A DNA stretch of 9,294 nucleotides from Actinomycetes bacterium (lineage in GTDB: Bacteria > Actinomycetota > Acidimicrobiia > Acidimicrobiales > Acidimicrobiaceae). The DNA is taken from positions 1 through 9,294 of the forward strand of contig JAKASN010000038.1 in NCBI GenBank assembly GCA_021819025.1, written 5' to 3'. The position numbers and the translations under genes were made by a program. Below, piece after piece: positions 1 through 7,143 of this stretch; within the stretch, counting starts at the first letter, position 1, and each line of letters begins with the position of its first letter. The notes below the pieces were generated by a model, which saw only the letters and a program-made list of their open reading frames with translations, was not told the DNA's origin and ran no database searches.

Positions 1-333
1 AGCCCGTGGTGGGGATGGCTGTCACGCCAGATGGCAAAGGCTATTGGCTGGTGGCCTCAGACGGCGGCGTCTTTAGCTTCGGCGACGCCACCTTCTACGG
101 CTCTACCGGCGCGATGAACCTCAACAAGCCCGTGGTGGGGATGGCGGTTACTCATGACGGTGGCGGCTATTGGCTCGTGGCCTCAGACGGCGGCGTCTTT
201 AGCTTCGGCGACGCCACCTTCTACGGCTCTACCGGCGCGGCACAGCTTCCCGGTGCAATCGTCGGCATCGCTCCGACTATTGACGGGAGAGGCTATTGGA
301 TGGCGGGGGCCGACGGGTCCGTGTACAACCTCT
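1..333 (+). repeat. Tandem 126-bp coding repeat (two copies plus a partial third)
   Basis: Unit 1 spans 1-126, unit 2 spans 127-252, and a diverged partial unit spans 253-333. The offset is exactly 126 bp, or 42 codons, so copy-number change keeps the reading frame. Positions 51-113 and 177-239 are identical over 63 bp, including third codon positions, while the preceding 50 bp differ at about 11 sites, several of them clustered at 28-38. The array probably continues to the left of the window. Confidence 0.9.
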
Positions 334-335
334 GA
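1..335 (+). CDS. C-terminal part of a repetitive surface/secreted protein (42-residue GYWLVASDGG repeats), 5' end outside window
   Basis: The open frame already runs at the left edge (CCC at 3-5, then GTG at 6 that is internal, not a start) and stops with TGA at 333-335. What is visible is two full 42-residue units of the type VVGMAVTxDGxGYWLVASDGG, followed by VFSFGDATFYGSTG, and a shorter, diverged closing unit ending GSVYNL. The units are rich in Gly and aromatic residues, as in beta-rich repeat folds; a beta-propeller-like arrangement is possible but is inference. Repeats of this kind are common at the C-terminus of secreted or wall-associated proteins of Acidimicrobiia and other actinobacteria, usually behind a catalytic or binding domain that cannot be seen here. 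The last unit lacks the SFGDA segment, so this looks like the natural end of the protein and not a truncation. Export is assumed from the family; no signal peptide is in the window. Confidence 0.85.
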   Translation, partial: PVVGMAVTPDGKGYWLVASDGGVFSFGDATFYGSTGAMNLNKPVVGMAVTHDGGGYWLVASDGGVFSFGDATFYGSTGAAQLPGAIVGIAPTIDGRGYWMAGADGSVYNL

Positions 336-373
336 GTTGTCTCGGCCTCGCCTCTGCTTGGTCAGTGAACTCT

Positions 374-400
374 CCACGGCGGCGTCTCCACGCCTTGTGG
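374..400 (+). terminator. Possible hairpin downstream of the repeat-protein gene
   Basis: CCAC (374-377) can pair with GTGG (397-400), and GGCGT (381-385) with ACGCC (390-394) around a CTCC loop, giving a bulged GC-rich hairpin 38 bp after the stop codon. No run of T follows, so intrinsic termination is doubtful. It could be a mRNA 3'-end structure or chance. Confidence 0.25.
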
Positions 401-419
401 GTCACAACGCGTGGTTAGC

Positions 420-449
420 ATGGCAGCTCGAGGTGCCGTTTCATATCAT
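420..449 (+). promoter_or_regulatory. Candidate sigma-70-type promoter for the helicase-nuclease operon
   Basis: ATGGCA (420-425) matches the -35 consensus TTGACA at four of six positions. TATCAT (444-449) matches the -10 consensus at five of six, with an 18-nt spacer. Transcription would begin near 456-457, leaving a leader of about 40 nt before the TTG start at 496. This is motif matching by eye only. No operator or SOS-type box was seen beside it. Confidence 0.3.
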
Positions 450-484
450 AGGCAGGCGCCTCCAGTGAATCTGAGTGCGCAGAT

Positions 485-491
485 GAGGTGG
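485..491 (+). promoter_or_regulatory. Ribosome binding site deciding the TTG start of the AddB-like gene
   Basis: GAGGTGG (485-491) sits 4 nt before TTG at 496. An in-frame TGA at 484-486 closes the frame upstream, so TTG 496 is the first possible start. The next candidate, GTG 526, has no comparable purine box. Confidence 0.55.
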
Positions 492-495
492 AAAG

Positions 496-3400
496 TTGCT
501 TCTTGAGCCCGGGACTGAGTCAAGTGTGACCGAGACAGATCCTCCTCTAGCCGTGCTTGGAAGTTACCTCTGCGAGCTCAAGAATGCTGCGCCACTCGCT
601 CCGGTCACGGTCGTGGTGGGGTCTTCGATGGCCGCGAGTGCGATCCGACATCAACTGGCAAAAAAATTCGGCGGGTTGTGCAACGTGTCTTTTACCACGC
701 CGTTGAACTTAGCGCACCGGATCGGTGTCATCGCCGCCCGGGCGCCTGCTGCGACTACCGTAGGTCGTCTCAAGCTCGATTCGCACTTACGAGTAGTCCT
801 GGCAGAGTTGTCAAAAAGTGCTGGGGAGAAAACGACTCAAGGTGGTATCGTGGCCCCAGATGCCGGGTTGATCAAAGCGCTGAGCAGTTCAGTGTTCGAG
901 CTCGCCTCCCTGGGCGTCGAAGTTCCCATCGCCAGCGCCACTGATCCTAAAGCGCGGCTGGCTATTTCCGCCTTTGTCGAGGTGCGCAAGTACCTCGAAC
1001 GCGAGGGACAGTGCCTGGAAATCGACAACTTCTCTTATGCCGCCGAAGTTCTCGCGGGCGCACAAGGCGAATCCGTTGCCCGCAAGCTCGGAAAAGTCGT
1101 GCTCTTTGCGCCTCACAATCTCGCCCATGCCGCAGCGACAATGTTCTCGGCCCTTGCCGATGTTGAAGGGCTATTTATCGTCCACGCTGAGACGGGAATC
1201 AGTGCTCTCGACGAGCGCTTTAGAAGGACTTTGAGCTTTGATTGGGACGATAGCGCAGTGGTGTTGGCCTCGCGTTTCGTAGAAGTGGCACCAGGATGGC
1301 CCAACACCACGATAGTTCATACCCCGGACCGTAAAAGTGAGATCGAGGTCGCTATCGCTGAGATAGTGAAAGGAGCCGAAGAGGGCCTGGCTCTGGATGA
1401 GATGGCTATCTTGGTGAGCGATCGCGAGGTTTACTTGGCTGAGTTGCTCAGGGCTGCGGACCGAGCTCTGATACCAGTAAATTCCCAGCATCAGCCGAGC
1501 TTGGTTATCCATCGTGAGCTTGAGATCTTCCGGAAGCTGGTTCGCTTTTGCCAAAGTGGGCAAAGACGAGACCTTGTAGAGCTCGCAGCTACCTGTGACC
1601 TGCGAGCGGCTCGCATCGGGCTTGCTTCGCAGCTAGTTGAGGAGGCGACGGTAGTAGCCGAGCTCAGCGGAGATCTCTTTTACTGGGCGGAGCACTCGTC
1701 TGGGGGCGGCGATGATGACCTTGGCGAAGTGCCCTATGACAAAGTTATCGGTGCTGAGAAACAGCGAATCTTGCAGGCACTGGCGCGATTTTTGCTTCCC
1801 CTTCAAGCGAGTGCGGTCGCCTTTGAGGACTCCATGCGGACGGGAAGTTGGCGCGACGCGGTTCTTGCTGCGTGGGGCCTCTTTGCCCATGTGGTCAGCG
1901 GCTTACCGCTTTTGTTCGAGCAGGAAGCATCGGACTTAGGTGATGAGGATTCCCAGCATGTCGGGGCGGACTTCGTGGCGGCGCTGCGCTCCCTACTGGT
2001 TTTGGAGACCGGCAGCGAGCAGGTGAGCGAAGGGGCGTTTTGGATGGCTATGGACGCTGCCATGCCGATGGCGCGTGACGCATCAAGCCAGGATGCGCGT
2101 GGCGTGCGTATTGCTAGTGTGGACTCTTTTTTGCCTATGACGAGCAAGAAGCTCATCTGTATTGGCTTGACTGACGACCTCTTTCCCTCCCGCGCCGCTG
2201 AAGGCTTTCTCACCGAGGCAATTCGGCGCAAGCTGGGATTGATGGGGGCCCCAGACCGAATCGCAATTGCGGAGCGGGCGTTTTATACCCAAGTGCGTTA
2301 TGCGCGAGAGCTCGTAGTGTGCGTTGCCCGCTCAACCGTAGGGGAGTCCGACGGACTTTATCCGTCCGCGGTTCTCGGTGATCTCGAGCGTCGCATCGCG
2401 GCATCTGGCGCGATTGCCCGCCATATCGTAGTGGGTTCGCGGGGGGACTTCGCCCGAGGGGTCACCGTTCCCAACGACCTAGAGATGCTCAACCGCGCCA
2501 ACTTGCTCGCCAACGCGGACTTTGGTGTCGCATACGAATATCGCGACCACGGACAATTCCAAGCCAAGCCACTGCTGAGACTGGACCAAGCCGCAAAGAC
2601 CTTGTTCTTCGCGCCTCTGAGAATTTCAAGTGATGCAGCATCGATTCCGATGACCTTATCTCCGACAGCCATCGAAAACTATTTGTCATGCCCTTATAGG
2701 TTCTTTGGTGACAAGATGCTCGGTATCAGAGATCTTGGCGAGCCGGAGGAACTGTTAGGACTTGACTCCCTCGAACGGGGGTCTCTTCTGCATCGCATCT
2801 TTGAAGCCATTGTGAAACGCCAGATGGAGTCGCCAGCTGAGGTGCTTAGTTTCGATATCTCTGACTTTAGCGAGTTGGTCGAAGGCGCGGTGGCCGTGGC
2901 GTCGCGTGCGCTGCGCGACTCCTCTAAGTTGCGCCGGTTTTGGCTCGAGCGAGACTTAGCGCGAATACGGCGTGAAGTCGCCGAATTCCTCCAGCAAGCT
3001 CACAGCTACCACATCTCCGATCAAGTCACGACAATTGGCGTGGAGATCGAGGTTCGCGCCGAAGTTGCCATGGCGGACCCCTTTGACGGCAAGATGGAGG
3101 TTCTCCTCCAGGGCAAGCTTGACCGTGTTGATTCGACGTCGGCAGGGATAAAGATTGTTGACTATAAGACCGGCAACTACCTGCCCTACCGTCGCACTGG
3201 CGGTGGTCTCAACCCTCATAAGGTCCAACTGGGCATTTACGCAGTGATGCTTCGGGACTCCTCGCTTGTCCGACATGGGGATCGCCGATCAGAGCTATCA
3301 GGTATGTATTGGTTCGTCTCGGAAAAGTACGGTTACCGCCACCAAAGAGCCGATCATGAGGCGTTGGGGGAACTGGCTGATGGCGCCGCATTGGCAGTTG

Positions 3401-3621
3401 CACTGATCCGCCGTGGCATTTTCTTTCCCGGCCTTCATGCCGTGGGAGCTTCTCGAGGGTGTGACTACTGTGATCCTTACCGTGGGTTTGACGACTCGCG
3501 CCGCCGTTCCCTCGCGGAGTTTTTAGGCGCGAACTCCTTGGGCGACGGGGGTGACGTTCCGCTCGAACTTGACTTTTGGTCAAGGCTTCTTGAGCAAGTT
3601 GGCGCTCAGGGTGGTTTATGA
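496..3621 (+). CDS. AddB/AdnA-like helicase-nuclease subunit (PD-(D/E)XK nuclease, degenerate motor)
   Basis: This 1041-residue cytoplasmic protein is one half of a predicted double-strand-break resection complex, with the next gene as partner. The N-terminal region has the fold pattern of a UvrD-like motor (hydrophobic strand VTVVV at 37-41), but the Walker A position reads GSSMAAS (42-48), with no Lys, so ATP hydrolysis here is unlikely. The C-terminal third is a RecB/AddB-type nuclease: a SPTAIENYLSCPYRFF block with Cys732, GSLLH with His766, GKLDRVD with Asp876, DYKTG with Asp889 and Lys891, and QLGIY at 911-915. All nuclease residues are present. An AddB-type 4Fe-4S cluster uses one Cys before and three after the nuclease core. 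Here Cys732, Cys989 and Cys992 are visible, but the expected fourth position is Phe998. The TTG start is chosen on its Shine-Dalgarno and an upstream stop. The gene overlaps the next by 4 bp. Order and size resemble mycobacterial adnA-adnB, while the dead Walker A resembles proteobacterial-type AddB, so the subfamily name stays open. Confidence 0.88.
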   Translation: MLLEPGTESSVTETDPPLAVLGSYLCELKNAAPLAPVTVVVGSSMAASAIRHQLAKKFGGLCNVSFTTPLNLAHRIGVIAARAPAATTVGRLKLDSHLRVVLAELSKSAGEKTTQGGIVAPDAGLIKALSSSVFELASLGVEVPIASATDPKARLAISAFVEVRKYLEREGQCLEIDNFSYAAEVLAGAQGESVARKLGKVVLFAPHNLAHAAATMFSALADVEGLFIVHAETGISALDERFRRTLSFDWDDSAVVLASRFVEVAPGWPNTTIVHTPDRKSEIEVAIAEIVKGAEEGLALDEMAILVSDREVYLAELLRAADRALIPVNSQHQPSLVIHRELEIFRKLVRFCQSGQRRDLVELAATCDLRAARIGLASQLVEEATVVAELSGDLFYWAEHSSGGGDDDLGEVPYDKVIGAEKQRILQALARFLLPLQASAVAFEDSMRTGSWRDAVLAAWGLFAHVVSGLPLLFEQEASDLGDEDSQHVGADFVAALRSLLVLETGSEQVSEGAFWMAMDAAMPMARDASSQDARGVRIASVDSFLPMTSKKLICIGLTDDLFPSRAAEGFLTEAIRRKLGLMGAPDRIAIAERAFYTQVRYARELVVCVARSTVGESDGLYPSAVLGDLERRIAASGAIARHIVVGSRGDFARGVTVPNDLEMLNRANLLANADFGVAYEYRDHGQFQAKPLLRLDQAAKTLFFAPLRISSDAASIPMTLSPTAIENYLSCPYRFFGDKMLGIRDLGEPEELLGLDSLERGSLLHRIFEAIVKRQMESPAEVLSFDISDFSELVEGAVAVASRALRDSSKLRRFWLERDLARIRREVAEFLQQAHSYHISDQVTTIGVEIEVRAEVAMADPFDGKMEVLLQGKLDRVDSTSAGIKIVDYKTGNYLPYRRTGGGLNPHKVQLGIYAVMLRDSSLVRHGDRRSELSGMYWFVSEKYGYRHQRADHEALGELADGAALAVALIRRGIFFPGLHAVGASRGCDYCDPYRGFDDSRRRSLAEFLGANSLGDGGDVPLELDFWSRLLEQVGAQGGL

Positions 3622-6600
3622 TGCACGACGCTCCCGTCGACTCCCTCCATAGAGAGAGGATCGCCAATGACCTTGCCGCGACTCTCTTTGTAAAGGCGGG
3701 CGCCGGTACTGGAAAGACCACTGCTCTGGTGGAGCGGGTCGTCTCGCTGGTTGCCGCGGGGGAAGTGCGCATCACTGAAGTTGGCGCGATTACCTTTACC
3801 AACAAGGCCGCAGCCGAGCTTCGCCATCGCATTCGCGAGAGGCTCAGCAGGGCTCTTGAGGAGGGGGCGTCTAACCCAAGCGCGATCCGCGACGCGATCG
3901 AAGCCCTACCTTCGGCGACAATTGGGACGATCCACTCCTTTGCCAAGCTTCTTCTGGAGTCTTGGGGGGCGGTAGTCGGCCTTCCCTTGGTCTTTCGGGT
4001 CATGCAGCCCGTGCCAGCAAAAGTCTTTTTTGATGCCGCTTGGGGGGAATTTATCGAAGCGTCCTTTGGGGACCCCGAGACGCGCGACCTCATGGCCTGG
4101 CTAGTGGATCTCGGTGTTTCCACCTCGGATCTTAGCGAGCTTGCCCAACTTGTCGATGATTCGAGCTACTTCGTTCCCAACCAAGGTTCCTCCCACGAAG
4201 CCCTTGGAAAGTTGCGTAAAGAGGTGTCGGGCGAACTCGCTCAATTGGGGTCCGACTTCGTCTTCCTCGCGGAGAGCTTCGGAGCTGCCCAAGCCCTATT
4301 AAAGGAGGACAAGCTCGCGATCCGCATCGCAGAAATCGCGCGGAGTGGACATCGAGTTATGGAACTTGTCGACCAAGATAGCCTAGAGACCGCGCTGGTC
4401 CTCGTCTTTGACAAGCTCTTCCCTAATCTTCCCAGCTTCAAGGTGGGAAACGTTGGCAACAAAGCCAACTGGTGCTCCCCCGAAGCGCTCAAAGACGCGC
4501 GAGATGAGGTCGTCGCTCTCGGCGCGCGCCTTGATCAGTTCCGGAGCCGAGTTTCCATGCGCCTCCTGGATGCCATATTTGCTCGCATCGAAGAGTTTCT
4601 TGGGAGCCTTGTGACCTTGCGCGTCAAGGAGGGGATGCTCACCTTCAACGACCTGCTGAGTCTTTCGGTTAGCCTCATTGAGAGAGCGGATTCCCACACC
4701 ATTGATGAAATACGTAGCCGGTTTAAGGTGCTGCTGGTCGACGAGTTCCAGGATACCGATCCGCGGCAATTGCGTTTAATTCGCCAAGTAGCTGGAGTGA
4801 GCGAGGACGAGTTTGGCGCGCATCGGCGTGATGTGGCGCCGCTATTTTTTGTCGGCGATCCGCGCCAGTCGATTTATCGCTTCCGCGGAGCCGATATCGA
4901 CTCTTACCTTGCGGTAGCGGCCAAAGTGCCGACCTCCGGCCAGGTCGAACTCAGCGTGAACTTCCGTTCCCGCGGTGAGATCGCCGACTGGGTCAATCGC
5001 ACCTTCTCACACCTATTTGCCCTCGAAAGCGCCATCGGAGGCGATGGCCTGTCTTGGAGCCGAACCCCCGACTTGAAAGGGCAGCCGGTTTGGTTGGTCT
5101 GCCTGGAGGAGGAGCGCGGAGCAGGGGAAACCGCGCGGGCAATGAGGCGAAGTGAGGCGCAGCTGGTGACTTCAGCGATACTTGCCATGATAGAGCGCGG
5201 TTTTGAGGTTGAGGATGGCGGGAAAGTTAGGAAGGTTGCCCTCGGCGATATCGCCGTTCTCATGGGCGATCGTACCGGCTTGAGCGAGTTACTCGCGAAC
5301 TTGGACGAGAACGGACTCCGGTACCAGTCGACAAATACCACCCTGGTCTATTCCGAGGGCCTCATCAAAGAGCTCTTCATGGTTTTAAGGGCCGCGAGTC
5401 GTCCCTATGACGAAAAAGCCCTCCTTGATGCGCTGCTGACTTCATTGTTGGGCATTACCCAGCAGCAGGTTTATGACTTTTGTGCACCAAGTGGCAACTT
5501 CGCGCGAGCTCTCGCGGCATGGCGAGGGCATCTGAGGGACGCCGACCAGGCAACACCGGCTCCCATGGGCGATGCCCTGGCATTTATTGAAGAGCTCCAC
5601 GAACTCTCGCTGAAAGAGGATTGCGCTAGCGTGCTGGGATATGCCTTGGAACGGCTTCATCTCGGCGCTCGGGCCGCAAGGCATTTTAATGCCGATGAGA
5701 TTTGGCGGCGGCTCGACTTTATCTCCTCGGAGGCGCAGGACTTTGCCCGAGAGGTCTCGCCGACCTTGCATTCCTATGTCGACTTCGTCTATCGGCAAGT
5801 AAAGTCCCATGCCCGGGCCGCCGAGTCCGACGGCGCCGACATCGGTCAAGACGCGCTGCGGGTGATGACAATCCACGCTGCCAAGGGATTGGAATTCCCT
5901 GTCGTCATCCTTACCGGGATGGGCTCAAAAATTGCCAGTTCCTCCAATGGCCAAGAAGTTGTTCCCTTCGACGGAGGGTTTGAGTTCCGCCTCAAGGCGA
6001 ACTTTCAAAGTTCTCGATTTGAGGAGGCGCACCTCGCGGAAGCCAAAGCGAACCGGCAAGAGAGAGTCCGGCTTCTCTACGTTGGGGCTACCCGAGCTCG
6101 TGACCATCTCGTGGTGACGCTTCCGGGGACGACTGAGGAGATCAGCCGAGCTTTCGGACTCGCAAGCGTCTCGTCTGCGGAAGCTTTCGCGGCGGCTAGC
6201 GTCAACTACGACTTAATTCTCGCAGCCTCCCCGATTGTGCCGGAGCCGCTGCAGGTGGTGGCCCGTCCCAAGGCCCAACTTCCAGTGGCCAGCGAGCTCT
6301 CGTCGCGTAACCCCCAGGATTGGTACCACGAGCGCAGCTCGCTGCTGGCGCGCAGCGCTTCGGCTCGCAGCGTAACTCCGACGGCTTTGATGAACTTGGC
6401 GAGCGGCACCGGAGCAGGACGCGCATTCCATGGCCAAAGCGGCCTGAGCAAAGCTGGAGAGGGTGCGCCGCTCGCTGGAAAGGCACTGGGCTCGGCCATG
6501 CACGAGTGTCTCGCTCGGGTTGACTTGAACGATGTGAGCCGCGCGGTTCAAGAGGCCGAGAAGTATCTCTCGGAGGCGGCCTTTACTCAAGAGGCCATCG

Positions 6601-7016
6601 GCCAAGTTGTCCGCTACATCAGAGTGGCTCTCACCGCGCCGAGCGTGGCGGGGGCGACGAATCCGATGCGCGAGGTTCCCTTGAGCGTGGACTTTCACTC
6701 CGGCGTGGTGCTTGACGCCGTAATTGACCTCGCCTACGAGACGGCCGCAGGGATCCGTATCGTGGACTATAAAGTTGCCCGCTCACTCGATCCTGTCGTG
6801 ATAGGTGCCGAGTTGGAGTCATATCGGATCCAGGGTGCCTTGTATCGCAGTGCGATGGGCCGTATTGTGGGTCCCGAAGGCGTCTGTGGAGTCACTTTTG
6901 TTTTTGTGAGCGAGAGTGGCTTTGTCGAAGCCGAGTGCCCCGAAGTCGATGATGGCGAACTCTTCGAGCTCGTTGGTCGTTATCTTGCATCCCAAGACGC
7001 CAACCTTTTGTCCTAA
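3618..7016 (+). CDS. AddA/AdnB-like UvrD-family ATP-dependent helicase with C-terminal nuclease
   Basis: This 1132-residue protein is the motor subunit of the predicted end-resection complex. It unwinds DNA with 3'-5' polarity as an SF1A helicase and also carries a nuclease. Motifs in order: Walker A GAGTGKT (28-34); motif Ia TFTNKAAAELR following; Walker B VDEFQDTD (374-381); motif III GDPRQSIYRFRGAD (413-426); motif IV NFRS (448-451); motif V VMTIHAAKGLEFPVV (749-763); motif VI LLYVGATRAR (819-828). The C-terminal RecB-type nuclease shows His962 in GSAMH, Asp1037 in VIDL, Asp1050 and Lys1052 in VDYK, and Q1072-Y1076 in QGALY. All catalytic positions of both domains are intact, and length fits AddA and AdnB proteins. 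ATG 3618 overlaps the upstream TGA (ATGATG, so ATG 3621 is an equal alternative), and AGGGTGG at 3608-3614 can serve as ribosome binding site. Tight overlap implies coupled translation and a 1:1 complex. AddA versus AdnB cannot be settled without a tree. Confidence 0.93.
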   Translation: MMHDAPVDSLHRERIANDLAATLFVKAGAGTGKTTALVERVVSLVAAGEVRITEVGAITFTNKAAAELRHRIRERLSRALEEGASNPSAIRDAIEALPSATIGTIHSFAKLLLESWGAVVGLPLVFRVMQPVPAKVFFDAAWGEFIEASFGDPETRDLMAWLVDLGVSTSDLSELAQLVDDSSYFVPNQGSSHEALGKLRKEVSGELAQLGSDFVFLAESFGAAQALLKEDKLAIRIAEIARSGHRVMELVDQDSLETALVLVFDKLFPNLPSFKVGNVGNKANWCSPEALKDARDEVVALGARLDQFRSRVSMRLLDAIFARIEEFLGSLVTLRVKEGMLTFNDLLSLSVSLIERADSHTIDEIRSRFKVLLVDEFQDTDPRQLRLIRQVAGVSEDEFGAHRRDVAPLFFVGDPRQSIYRFRGADIDSYLAVAAKVPTSGQVELSVNFRSRGEIADWVNRTFSHLFALESAIGGDGLSWSRTPDLKGQPVWLVCLEEERGAGETARAMRRSEAQLVTSAILAMIERGFEVEDGGKVRKVALGDIAVLMGDRTGLSELLANLDENGLRYQSTNTTLVYSEGLIKELFMVLRAASRPYDEKALLDALLTSLLGITQQQVYDFCAPSGNFARALAAWRGHLRDADQATPAPMGDALAFIEELHELSLKEDCASVLGYALERLHLGARAARHFNADEIWRRLDFISSEAQDFAREVSPTLHSYVDFVYRQVKSHARAAESDGADIGQDALRVMTIHAAKGLEFPVVILTGMGSKIASSSNGQEVVPFDGGFEFRLKANFQSSRFEEAHLAEAKANRQERVRLLYVGATRARDHLVVTLPGTTEEISRAFGLASVSSAEAFAAASVNYDLILAASPIVPEPLQVVARPKAQLPVASELSSRNPQDWYHERSSLLARSASARSVTPTALMNLASGTGAGRAFHGQSGLSKAGEGAPLAGKALGSAMHECLARVDLNDVSRAVQEAEKYLSEAAFTQEAIGQVVRYIRVALTAPSVAGATNPMREVPLSVDFHSGVVLDAVIDLAYETAAGIRIVDYKVARSLDPVVIGAELESYRIQGALYRSAMGRIVGPEGVCGVTFVFVSESGFVEAECPEVDDGELFELVGRYLASQDANLLS

Positions 7017-7041
7017 TCACCAAGCACTCGAGGCGATGTGT

Positions 7042-7080
7042 CGGCGCGCGGGAGCCCGGTGCGGATCTTGTGGCGCGCCG
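7042..7080. terminator. GC-rich inverted repeat between convergent genes, possible terminator
   Basis: CGGCGCGC (7042-7049) and GCGCGCCG (7073-7080) are perfect 8-bp inverted arms around a 23-nt loop, 25 bp after the helicase stop and 64 bp before the stop of the converging gene. A short T-run (CTTTT, 7101-7105) occurs about 20 bp downstream on the plus strand, too far from the stem for a classic intrinsic terminator. An alternative small pairing, GGCGC (7072-7076) with GCGCC (7091-7095), lies closer to it. Position between converging genes supports a termination role. No gene is seen in 7017-7143. Confidence 0.3.
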
Positions 7081-7143
7081 GGTCTCGCTAGCGCCGCGGT
7101 CTTTTGGGGTAACTTGAGCCGCAAGGCGTTTGCCGTTCTATTC

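Noticed and set aside
154..468. Plus-strand open frame running out of the repeat gene into the spacer
   Set aside because: It reads the repeat array in a second frame, and the product has no repeat logic or ribosome binding site. The spacer part encodes nothing recognisable.
483..506. Seven-codon open frame ATG AGG TGG ... TGA overlapping the TTG start of the AddB-like gene
   Set aside because: It has no Shine-Dalgarno of its own and its first codons are the ribosome binding site of the large gene. A leader peptide cannot be excluded but nothing supports it.
3209..4123. Minus-strand open frame of 304 codons across the junction of the two helicase-nuclease genes
   Set aside because: It lies antisense to two strongly supported genes with conserved motifs in the plus frames. 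Its product is Ser/Arg/Ala-rich without recognisable motifs, typical of shadow frames in GC-rich DNA.
6213..6698. Several overlapping minus-strand open frames of 94-161 codons inside the helicase gene
   Set aside because: They cover the nuclease linker region of the helicase gene in antisense, differ in frame from each other, and have no start signals or family resemblance.
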